Shown piece by piece: positions 1-7,413 of a stretch of DNA of 64,000 nucleotides. The translations under genes and the position numbers were made by a program. The DNA comes from a virus. Location of the stretch: IMG/VR virus record IMGVR_UViG_3300043464_002317, positions 17,323 through 81,322 of that record; one strand, written 5' to 3'. Under the pieces are notes generated by a model. It was not told where the DNA came from. It searched no databases and was given only the letters and a program-made list of their open reading frames with translations. The stretch's first letter is position 1; each line of letters opens with the position of its first letter.

Positions 1-351
1 AAACAACAAGAATTAGACGCTCAATATAAAGAGCAACTAAAAGATTCTTTGAAAAAAGAAGGAGTAGACTCAAAAAAAGTACAAACTATCGTTAAAGCCT
101 ACACGGAAAAAGATGAAAGAGGTTTAACAGAGGTAGATAAAATGTATATTTCTTTGAGAAATAACCCTGAAAAAACAAACTTACTTTTCCAACTTTTAAG
201 TAACCCAGAAGGTTTCTTAGAAGAAAAGAAGAAAAATATAAAAAACGACACTAAACTTGAAGAGGTTAAAAAAATAATGTTTAGAAAACCAAAAGTAACT
301 TCAGAAAGAGAGTCTCAATCAACAGATAGATTTAAAGAAATTTTCGGATAA
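1..351 (+). CDS. C-terminal part of a head scaffold-like or head-assembly protein (partial)
   Basis: The reading frame is open from base 1 and ends with TAA at 349-351. It therefore begins upstream of the window, and the TTG at 49 is an internal Leu codon. The visible 116 residues are rich in Lys and Glu and predicted to be helical (DSLKKEGVDSKK, EEKKKNIKND), with no catalytic motif. Lying 15 bases before the capsid gene, and being charged and helical, it fits a scaffold or head-assembly protein, but that role is inferred from position only. The leader to the next gene is A-rich (AAAAACAAAAAAACAAA). Confidence 0.6.
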   Translation, partial: KQQELDAQYKEQLKDSLKKEGVDSKKVQTIVKAYTEKDERGLTEVDKMYISLRNNPEKTNLLFQLLSNPEGFLEEKKKNIKNDTKLEEVKKIMFRKPKVTSERESQSTDRFKEIFG

Positions 352-366
352 AAACAAAAAAACAAA

Positions 367-2031
367 ATGAAATACCTAGGTCAATTTAACAACGGAAACG
401 TTATCGCTTCTGTAAAAAAAGGTGAAATTAAAGATTTCAACTTTACAGATGCTACACTTTTAACAGAAAGTGGTATGGCTGGAGACGCTATGAATCTCGG
501 CAATATTCAATTATTAGAAACAGCAGGGCTTATCAAAGTTCCTTTTTTGAAAGAACCATTTAAAAAAGCAGACCATATCTATGTAAATGGATACAACGGA
601 AGCTTTAAATATGACATCGAATTTCAAGATGAATTCCCTTGTATAGTTCAAGGAGCAGAGCAAGAAGGTAAACTAGGATTAGGAGGAGCTTCTTTCCGTG
701 TTAAACTTTCTCACGCTTATCGTAAAGGTGATATTTTGACTGACGACCCACAAGACGGTTTCCAAATCGTAGTTTCTGAAGAAGATGACGCTATTATTGA
801 CGAAGGAGATGGTTTTAATCACTTGGTAACTGTAGTTGGAGCTGATTCTGACTATGTACCTTCATCTAAACTTGAAAAAGGAAAGCAAATTATCAAAATC
901 GGTAGCATTTCTGGTGAATTTGACCCTACATTCACTGGAATTGGAAATATCGGAAAAAATAGCAAAGTAACTCTTGAGTATGTACTTGGTGATATTACTG
1001 GTGTAGAAGTAGCTTGGACTGAATATGCAAATGCTCTCGAACTTGGTACTCAAGGTGCTGGTTCAGCAAAAGAAAATTCTTATCTTACCGAGATGTTGTT
1101 GAAACAACAACGTACTATGGACGGTGATTTTCTTGCAGTAATCAAACCAAACTCTAACGGCAAACTAACTACATCAGGTATTAAAGCTATCGGCTCTATC
1201 CTACCTATGCTTGCACAAGCAGAACTTTATAAAATTTTGGCAATGCAATTGATGTTTGCTAAAGGAGGTACTGTTACAGGTATCAACGGCAAAAAGCGTA
1301 TCAATGAAGGTATTTATCATCAAATGCGTAGAGGTCACAGATTTACCTATGCAAATGCAGCAGAACTTAGAGATAGAATCAAAGCAGCAGCAGATACAAT
1401 CTTCAGAGGACTTCCAGTAGACCCAATGTTGCGTCAATTGAGATTTAAAGCTGGCTTTATGGCTTACAGTGAAGTAAGAGAACTATTTAAAACAGAATTT
1501 TTGAATAACTCTCCTCATGCTGTAGATGCAGATACTCTTATGCCTCACAAAATTCTATCTGGAAAAGATATGAATAATCTAACATTCAGAACATTTGGTA
1601 TCGAAACAGCATACTTGAATGGAATCGGAAATGTAACTATTGAGCACGACCCATCTTTGGACTTTGATATGGGAGACTACCTTGAAAGAGGATTTAACAA
1701 AGGTTTCTCTAAACGTTCATGGTCTCTTGCAATCTGGGATGTTACTGACCCAATGTACTCTAACAGAATGGACAAAAATGTTCTTCCAGACGGAGTAGAT
1801 ATTGACACTCGTTCTTCAAAAACAAGCAATATGTACCTAGTGCAACCTAAAGGACGCAGCGGTATAGCTTACGGCTCTGAAAAAGGAAGAGTATATGGTC
1901 AAGGGGTAGCTTCTACAAAAGCAACAATGGGAGAAACGTTCTGGGCTTATGGTCAAATAGGTGGATTTATTCCTGATTTGAGCCGAGTAGTTCTAATCGA
2001 AAGACCAGACAATACACCATACTTCGTATAA
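367..2031 (+). CDS. Major capsid protein (HK97-fold type, crAss-like)
   Basis: A 554-residue protein expected to form the icosahedral shell. It is the first full gene of the late region, follows a scaffold-like gene and precedes head-completion genes, which is the place of the crAss capsid gene. It is close to the usual 490-550 residue size. Visible features are an N-terminal arm (MKYLGQFNNGNVIASVKKG), a Gly/Asp-rich middle with beta strands, a helical stretch rich in Met and Ala (residues about 280-400), and a conserved-looking end (ERPDNTPYFV). There is no signal peptide or Cys cluster. The ATG at 367 follows an A-rich leader without a Shine-Dalgarno site. The assignment rests on context, size and general resemblance, since I could not align it. 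Confidence 0.72.
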   Translation: MKYLGQFNNGNVIASVKKGEIKDFNFTDATLLTESGMAGDAMNLGNIQLLETAGLIKVPFLKEPFKKADHIYVNGYNGSFKYDIEFQDEFPCIVQGAEQEGKLGLGGASFRVKLSHAYRKGDILTDDPQDGFQIVVSEEDDAIIDEGDGFNHLVTVVGADSDYVPSSKLEKGKQIIKIGSISGEFDPTFTGIGNIGKNSKVTLEYVLGDITGVEVAWTEYANALELGTQGAGSAKENSYLTEMLLKQQRTMDGDFLAVIKPNSNGKLTTSGIKAIGSILPMLAQAELYKILAMQLMFAKGGTVTGINGKKRINEGIYHQMRRGHRFTYANAAELRDRIKAAADTIFRGLPVDPMLRQLRFKAGFMAYSEVRELFKTEFLNNSPHAVDADTLMPHKILSGKDMNNLTFRTFGIETAYLNGIGNVTIEHDPSLDFDMGDYLERGFNKGFSKRSWSLAIWDVTDPMYSNRMDKNVLPDGVDIDTRSSKTSNMYLVQPKGRSGIAYGSEKGRVYGQGVASTKATMGETFWAYGQIGGFIPDLSRVVLIERPDNTPYFV

Positions 2032-2039
2032 AACTAAAT

Positions 2040-2061
2040 GGGGTGTTGAAATACACACCCC
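2040..2061 (+). terminator. Hairpin just after the capsid gene
   Basis: GGGGTGT at 2040-2046 pairs with ACACCCC at 2055-2061 over an eight-base loop, nine bases after the capsid stop. The following bases are AATTTCATAAAA rather than a clean T-run. It may therefore be a weak terminator, or an RNA-stabilising or processing hairpin that adjusts capsid message level. It also argues that the GTG at 2043 is not the start of the next gene. Confidence 0.5.
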
Positions 2062-2087
2062 AATTTCATAAAACCAATCAAAAAAAT

Positions 2088-2975
2088 ATGTATTCAATTA
2101 AACCCAATCGCACGTATAGAATCGTAGAAAAAATCAATGCAGCCACACCAGAAGGATTAAAAGCCATAGGTAGAGTAAAAATGGGTAGCGGATTTTCAGA
2201 ATTTATAGGTTGTCTTTATGACACCACAAATAATATAAACCGATACGATACAGGTTTAGATAAGACTTCGAGAGAGTTCTTTGGAAAGAAAAAAGAAGAG
2301 GTAGACAAAATCTTAGCAGACCGAGAAGATTTAATCGAATACTTTGAAATGATTAAAAATGGTAGAAGTAATGAAGAATTTTTACCATCATTCACGCTTC
2401 AAATATCCCACAACACTTTGTTGGATACAAGTAATCCAGATACTTATTTGAAACTATTCTTGGCAATGCGTGGAAATTTAATATGCCCAGAAACAGAAAT
2501 AGGTAATCCTAAACACAATGCTTCTAACTATATTCTTGTTGATAGCGATGAACAAAAAGATGTTCGTACCAAAGTTAAGGAGATGGAAATCGACATTCAA
2601 GAATGGTTATTCAAAACTTGGAGCGAAAATAAAGAAGAAGTTCTTGAATACTTGAGATACTCTGAAATATTAGCTTTAGATACAAAAGTTAATAGTAAAG
2701 TAGGAATTGTTCAAGCGGTTGAAATGGCAATTAAAAACTATGACAATCTACTTAAACTTCATACATCAATAAAAACCAAAACATTTAACGATGTTAAAAG
2801 GTTTAATCTTGTCCGAACAATGATAAGAAAAGGTCAAATAAAACGAGTAGGTCAACTTTATACTTACGAAGGTATCGAGTTAGGTACGGACGCTCACTCA
2901 GTAACAGCCTTCTTATTTGCAAAAGCAAACAAACAAGTAGCTGCAAAACTTTTAGAAAAATTTGAAGATGACTAA
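2088..2975 (+). CDS. Conserved-type virion or head protein, function unknown
   Basis: A 295-residue protein starting at ATG 2088 (MYSIKPNRTYR). The frame is open to a GTG at 2043, but that codon lies inside the hairpin, and the ATG has a good A-rich leader. The protein is mixed alpha/beta with several charged helices (for example NKEEVLEYLRYSEIL) and ends KLLEKFEDD. I recognise no catalytic motif. It directly follows the capsid gene and overlaps the next gene by one base (TAATG), so the two are translationally coupled. Position suggests a capsid accessory or head-completion protein, by inference only. Confidence 0.55.
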   Translation: MYSIKPNRTYRIVEKINAATPEGLKAIGRVKMGSGFSEFIGCLYDTTNNINRYDTGLDKTSREFFGKKKEEVDKILADREDLIEYFEMIKNGRSNEEFLPSFTLQISHNTLLDTSNPDTYLKLFLAMRGNLICPETEIGNPKHNASNYILVDSDEQKDVRTKVKEMEIDIQEWLFKTWSENKEEVLEYLRYSEILALDTKVNSKVGIVQAVEMAIKNYDNLLKLHTSIKTKTFNDVKRFNLVRTMIRKGQIKRVGQLYTYEGIELGTDAHSVTAFLFAKANKQVAAKLLEKFEDD

Positions 2976-3649
2976 TGAAAGTCAATGAGATTTATGAACG
3001 TACTGTAATAAAAGCTAACCGTAACAAAGGAACACAAAATGTTTCTATTGATAAATATAGGTGGGTTCTTTCATATAATGAAAATCGAATAAAGCGTATA
3101 GAATATCTTCTTGATAAAAAAAATGACGATGATGTCAGAGAAATACAAGAAGCGATAAAAAATAATACGGAGCTTATCAAAGTTCAAACTTTATCAGATA
3201 GGGTTCTATTTGAACTTCCTAAAGATTATTTAGATTTATCTTCTGCTTACGCTTATGTAAGCCAAAAAGATTGTAAAAATCAAAAAATATACCTCTGGGA
3301 ATTAAAAGACCAAAACTACGGAGAAATATTTCCCGATAGTTTTAATGAACCTTCTTTAGAATATGAAGAAAGCTTTTTTACAATACAAGGAGGAAATCTC
3401 GTAATCTTTAAAAAAGACGACCTTAAAATAGATAAAGTTTTTATAACTTACTATTTTTACCCACCTTTAGTAGATATTGAAGGATATATAAAATCCGACA
3501 ATATTACAAATTCTTCTAATCAAGAAGAAATAATGAGCGACAGATTTATAAATAAAGTCGTTTCAATGGTTGTAGCAGACTTTGCAAGAAACAACCAAGA
3601 TGTCCAAGCAAAAAATCTTAATCAAGATAGAATAGTCACAAACTTTTAA
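2975..3649 (+). CDS. Head-completion or connector-type protein
   Basis: 224 residues. The start ATG shares its A with the upstream stop (TAATG). The N-terminal half is basic and helical (residues 1-70). The middle has beta strands around a membrane-free, Tyr-rich stretch (FITYYFYPPLVD), and the C-terminal helix (FINKVVSMVVADFARNNQD) resembles the end of phage connector and tail-tube adaptor proteins. A helical N-terminus followed by a DYLDLSSAY-type strand is common among Bacteroidota phage connectors. The exact ring it would occupy cannot be told from sequence. Confidence 0.5.
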   Translation: MKVNEIYERTVIKANRNKGTQNVSIDKYRWVLSYNENRIKRIEYLLDKKNDDDVREIQEAIKNNTELIKVQTLSDRVLFELPKDYLDLSSAYAYVSQKDCKNQKIYLWELKDQNYGEIFPDSFNEPSLEYEESFFTIQGGNLVIFKKDDLKIDKVFITYYFYPPLVDIEGYIKSDNITNSSNQEEIMSDRFINKVVSMVVADFARNNQDVQAKNLNQDRIVTNF

Positions 3650-3675
3650 AAAAAAACAAAAAACAAACAAATAAC

Positions 3676-5883
3676 ATGGGAAGAAGAGGAATCCAAGGTA
3701 GTTATAGCGATATTATCGCTCTATTACCTACCGCACCAAAAACAACAGGAGGCAATCTGCAACTTGCAGATGGTCAAATCGGTCTTTTTAAAGACGAATC
3801 TGGCAATGACGGTTTGCCAGCAGTAAACAACATTACAACAACTCTTAATGCTAAGTACTACTTGGAAGTAGGTACTTCTATTAAGTCTAATAGCGGTGGT
3901 TACACTTCTAAAGGACTACGTTCTGTAGCATTTAAAGCAGAAGATGTATTGGATGTAAAGTTTAGCGAAAGCAAACCAGCTCAAGTAGCAAAAGTTTACC
4001 TTGGTTGGGATGGTCTTAACAGCAATAAATCAATTTCTTTGCAAAAAGGTCAAGTTAGTACAATTACAGTAAGACTTTCTGGAGAACCTATCGGTCATCT
4101 CGGATATTCTGATGGTGTTTTTGAACAAACTTATACAGTATCAGCTCCTTTTGAAGAAGCGTGTGAAGATAATTGCACACCAGCTTCATGCGAAACATTT
4201 TTGCTTCCAGTAGTAAATGATATTAAAAATACTTTGCTTAGAAGTGGTGTTAAATTGGAAGATATAATTGATGTTATTCCAGTTTCTAACTGTCTTCCTG
4301 ACCAATCACCTACAGGTTCTGTAACTTTCTACACAATCACATTGTGTGATAATGGAGACGATGCAGCTTTAGGTTTAGTAGAAGGTCAAGTTAATGCTCC
4401 AGTGGTAAGAGTTTCTTATGTAGGTAACGTAAGTACTTATCAAGTGTACACTTCAAACGGAGCTCCAGAAGATTTTGTTTCACCTGCAAAAAGTGTTAAA
4501 ACGGATTGTGAAGGAGACTGCCCAGACGGATTTGTAGCAGTAGGAGGCGGTTATGCTTATACATTTGCTATTGAAGACGATGGTACAAATTTGGCAAGTA
4601 CACTATTAGATACTATTGTAGAAGTTGCAGATACTGCGACAGCCATTGCAGGAGTAACTGTAGGAGCACCAGCTGCTCTTAGAGCCGCAGGAACTTATAC
4701 AATAAACTCAGGATACACTACATCAGGTTCAGGTACTGGAGCTACATTCACTGTAGTGGTTAATGGTTCTGGAGCAGCAACTGTAACTATTAACAATCAC
4801 GGAACAGGATTTGCTGTAGCAAATACAATAACAATACCAGATGCACTATTAGGAGCAGGAGGAGCAGTAGCTTTAGTTCTTACAGTTGCAACTTTAATTA
4901 CTAATGTTGCTACAGTAACTAAATTAGGTCAAGTATTTGGACAAGGGAAGTACTTAGTTGTATCTTCAAGTCCACTATCAACAGCTAGTTTAACAGATTT
5001 AACTACAGAAAACCCTACACTCGCATACGAAATTTCAGGATTTTCTGAAAGCATCTGTGTTGAAGAAGAACCAGCTACAACAGAATGGGTAGAAGGAGAT
5101 TCATGTGATACATTCCTTAAATCTTTCTTCATTGATTTGCAAGATACAGAGTGTGGAAATTCTCGTTTGGCAGAACTTCAAGCCGCTTATCCTGAACTTA
5201 TGATAAGTGAAGATGAAGAAACAACTCCAACTACATGTCGTAGACGTTATGTGACAAGTGTTGTATCTGAATTTTTGTGTAGGGATTGCCATACTGATTT
5301 ATATAAAGTAACAGCTCCTGCTAATTTTGGTGTAATTGCTTGGGAAGAAGTTCCAGCAGCAGCATCAGAAGAAGCGAATTGCAAGTGCGGTATCCTTTTC
5401 CAAGGAAAAGAATTTAAACAATGCCCACCTAAAGAGCTTGCTCATGAAATTGCAACAAGAGTAGGACAAGTTAAAATCGAAGTTTCTGGTGGCGAAACTC
5501 CTCTTTATCTACCTGTAGGTTACAGAAATTATACAGGAGAACCTTTTGCAGTAACTCATGCTCAAAGACCTTTTGACGGAACTGGTTGGGGTTTTGAATA
5601 TATTACAGCAGAAAAAGAAGCTTATAAGAGACTTGTAGGTGTTCCATCTGGAAATTCATACGCAGAACAATGGTTTAAAGGTACAACTTCTAAACTTGAG
5701 CCTTGCGAGCAATACGATACAATCTCTGTTAAAGTTAAAGCTAATAAACATATCAGTTCATTTGCTAACGTAACTTCAGCTGAACACAGATATATTTACA
5801 TCGTGCCTAAAGGAACTAAACCTGTATTTCAATCTTTCTTCAACATGGTTGCAGCAGGAAACCCTAACGCTGGAAGTATCTAA
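3676..5883 (+). CDS. Large virion structural protein with Cys pairs (capsid auxiliary or head-fibre type)
   Basis: 735 residues after an unusually A-rich leader (bases 3650-3675, almost only A and C). Beta-rich, with no signal peptide. Cysteines occur in clusters (CEDNCTPASC near residue 160; CRDCHTDL near 540; CKCG near 570), as in other virion proteins of this phage. Residues about 330-410 form a Gly/Ala/Thr-rich beta domain (SGYTTSGSGTGATF) that looks inserted and repeats poorly in the flanks. The end (YIYIVPKGTKPVF) looks like a folded C-terminal domain. It is the last gene before a strong terminator, so it belongs to the capsid transcript. A capsid decoration or head-fibre base is the best guess from position. 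Confidence 0.55.
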   Translation: MGRRGIQGSYSDIIALLPTAPKTTGGNLQLADGQIGLFKDESGNDGLPAVNNITTTLNAKYYLEVGTSIKSNSGGYTSKGLRSVAFKAEDVLDVKFSESKPAQVAKVYLGWDGLNSNKSISLQKGQVSTITVRLSGEPIGHLGYSDGVFEQTYTVSAPFEEACEDNCTPASCETFLLPVVNDIKNTLLRSGVKLEDIIDVIPVSNCLPDQSPTGSVTFYTITLCDNGDDAALGLVEGQVNAPVVRVSYVGNVSTYQVYTSNGAPEDFVSPAKSVKTDCEGDCPDGFVAVGGGYAYTFAIEDDGTNLASTLLDTIVEVADTATAIAGVTVGAPAALRAAGTYTINSGYTTSGSGTGATFTVVVNGSGAATVTINNHGTGFAVANTITIPDALLGAGGAVALVLTVATLITNVATVTKLGQVFGQGKYLVVSSSPLSTASLTDLTTENPTLAYEISGFSESICVEEEPATTEWVEGDSCDTFLKSFFIDLQDTECGNSRLAELQAAYPELMISEDEETTPTTCRRRYVTSVVSEFLCRDCHTDLYKVTAPANFGVIAWEEVPAAASEEANCKCGILFQGKEFKQCPPKELAHEIATRVGQVKIEVSGGETPLYLPVGYRNYTGEPFAVTHAQRPFDGTGWGFEYITAEKEAYKRLVGVPSGNSYAEQWFKGTTSKLEPCEQYDTISVKVKANKHISSFANVTSAEHRYIYIVPKGTKPVFQSFFNMVAAGNPNAGSI

Positions 5884-5899
5884 TTAATAACAAATATTT

Positions 5900-5946
5900 A
5901 AAGGAGGGGTTTCTGTAATAAAATTACAGACTCCTCCTTTTTTTTT
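5900..5946 (+). terminator. Rho-independent terminator after the capsid operon
   Basis: AAAGGAGG (5900-5907) pairs with CCTCCTTT (5933-5940). An inner CTGTAA/TTACAG helix (5913-5918 and 5924-5929) encloses a short loop, and a run of T continues to 5946. I see no new promoter before the next gene at 5960, so the fibre genes may be served by read-through. Confidence 0.88.
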
Positions 5947-5959
5947 AAAATGTACAGCT

Positions 5960-7063
5960 ATGGCTTGGAATGGTAATTTAAAAGATAATAAAAAAGTAAA
6001 AGATATACTTGGCGAAAAAATTTTTAACAAAGTTGTTAAAATTTTAGACGCTTGTTGTGGAGGAATCTCAAAAGATGGCAATCCAAATGCTTTTCTTAAT
6101 CAACAAGGGGAATGGGTAGAAGGAGGTGGAGGCTCTCAAGATTTACAACAAGTTACAGATGTAGGCAATACTACTGATAATGATATTCAATTTGATGTAG
6201 GAGTTGGGATACTATTAGATAATAGTTCAAGACTAAGAGAGGGGACAATTGATGCAGGTTTAGGAGGGAATAAAGGTATTGCACAAATTTGCGGTTTAGG
6301 TTATGAATTAAAATGGGAAGCAGGGTCATTGTATGTAATGAATGGTAGTGGTAATGGAATAAGACAATCATTATATAATTTTACTACAGTACCAACAATA
6401 ACAGATGATGATACAAAAGGATATACTGTAGGCTCATTATGGACTTTGGATAATAATGACACTTATGTATGTACTGACGCAAGTACAGGTGCTGCTGTTT
6501 GGGCATTAAAACCTAGTTCTGGATATATTTATGAAATAGGTCAATATGTTGCAGCAGAAGGCGGTGTAATTGCTCATAGATGGTTATCTGCATCATCACT
6601 TGGTTCACCTACTTCTGGCACTATTCAAAATTATTTGGTTGTAGATACAGCAAATTTATCAACATCAGCTTTATGGGCTAGTTCAAATGTGAATATATCT
6701 AATGTTGAAAGTACTTGGGATGGAACAACTAATACAGCAAATTTAATTGCTGCTGGAGCAGGTGGAGGTATAACAGCAGGTACAGCAGCAGTTTTATGTA
6801 ATAATAGCACAAACAATAGTAAATTAGATTGGTATCTTCCAGCTGTTGATGAGTTATCTAAAATATGGCAAAATAGATGGGATATATCACAAGGTATAAC
6901 TACTGCTAGTGGAACACAAATAGGATTTAACTTTTATTGGAGTAGTTCGGAGCTTGACACCACCTACGCTTGGGTTTTATCCTTCTACGATGGGGTTGCC
7001 TATGACGGCTTCAGTAAGAACGCCACCTACTATGTGCGTGCAGTAAGAAAATTCAGTATTTAA
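5960..7063 (+). CDS. Receptor-binding/fibre protein with C-type-lectin-like variable end (DGR target type)
   Basis: 367 residues. Residues 1-55 are the shared anchor (KVKDILGEKIFNKVVKILDACCGGIS, then FLNQQGEWVE) also found in the genes at 7088 and 7414. After a Gly-rich hinge comes a beta-rich middle. Residues about 190-367 form a DUF1566/C-type-lectin-like domain (WYLPAVDELSKIWQNR, YWSSSE, ending YYVRAVRKF). This is the fold used by diversity-generating retroelement targets, and the codons just before YVRAVR have the matching signature. The likely role is contact with a changing host receptor, with the N-terminus fixed to the virion. No reverse transcriptase is visible in this window, so active diversification is not shown. 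Confidence 0.75.
   Translation: MAWNGNLKDNKKVKDILGEKIFNKVVKILDACCGGISKDGNPNAFLNQQGEWVEGGGGSQDLQQVTDVGNTTDNDIQFDVGVGILLDNSSRLREGTIDAGLGGNKGIAQICGLGYELKWEAGSLYVMNGSGNGIRQSLYNFTTVPTITDDDTKGYTVGSLWTLDNNDTYVCTDASTGAAVWALKPSSGYIYEIGQYVAAEGGVIAHRWLSASSLGSPTSGTIQNYLVVDTANLSTSALWASSNVNISNVESTWDGTTNTANLIAAGAGGGITAGTAAVLCNNSTNNSKLDWYLPAVDELSKIWQNRWDISQGITTASGTQIGFNFYWSSSELDTTYAWVLSFYDGVAYDGFSKNATYYVRAVRKFSI
6935..7054 (+). other. Candidate DGR variable region (VR)
   Basis: Between the constant YWSSSE and YVRAVRKF codons lie 27 codons (6953-7033). Of these, 23 end in C or T and 15 in C, in a genome that otherwise favours A/T-ending codons. Reading the Y-ending codons as former AAC/AAT gives the Asn-rich template known from Bacteroidota DGRs, with fixed Ala-Trp, Gly and Lys codons in between. 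The higher GC content stands out from the flanks. No template repeat or reverse transcriptase was found in the window. Confidence 0.7.
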
Positions 7064-7087
7064 TATAAATTTTAAAAACCAAAAAAT

Positions 7088-7366
7088 ATGACAAACATAG
7101 AAAACTTAAAAGAAAACAGAAAAGTAAAAGATATTCTAGGCGAAAAAATCTTTAACAAAGTTGTAAAAATTTTAGATGCTTGCTGCGGTGGAATCTCAAA
7201 AAACGGAGATTCAGCAAAAGTCTTAACACAAACAGGAGAATTTCTTCCTACATCTGACGTATTATTTCTACTACCGTCATATGCTGACGATGTAGCAGCT
7301 GGCGCAGGTGGTTTAGTTGAAGGACAATTATATAGAACAGCGAGTGTAGTTAAAGTTAAGCTTTAA
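7088..7366 (+). CDS. Short fibre-anchor protein (adaptor or baseplate plug)
   Basis: 92 residues. Residues 1-40 repeat the anchor of the upstream gene almost word for word (RKVKDILGEKIFNKVVKILD, ACCGGISK). The end (YADDVAAGAGGLVEGQLYRT, then ASVVKVKL) is a tail motif seen at the C-terminus of many phage fibre or head-decoration proteins. It is therefore complete rather than a broken fibre: an anchor joined directly to a terminal cap. It may be a minor fibre, a competitor for attachment sites, or an adaptor. The leader is A-rich. Confidence 0.6.
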   Translation: MTNIENLKENRKVKDILGEKIFNKVVKILDACCGGISKNGDSAKVLTQTGEFLPTSDVLFLLPSYADDVAAGAGGLVEGQLYRTASVVKVKL

Positions 7367-7375
7367 TAATCTTTA

Positions 7376-7394
7376 TAGACTAAATTTTAGTCTA
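7376..7394. terminator. Small palindromic hairpin between fibre genes
   Basis: TAGACTAA (7376-7383) pairs with TTAGTCTA (7387-7394) over a three-base loop. No T-run follows, so it is a weak terminator at most and might equally be an operator-like palindrome or an RNA-stability element. Confidence 0.35.
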
Positions 7395-7413
7395 CACCCA
7401 TATAAATAAAAAA

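Noticed and set aside
2043-2087. GTG start for the gene after the capsid
   Set aside because: The GTG lies in a hairpin stem; ATG 2088 has the usual A-rich leader.
7088-7366. Possible truncated copy of the fibre gene at 5960
   Set aside because: The protein ends in a recognised terminal cap (LYRTASVVKVKL), so it is complete rather than broken.
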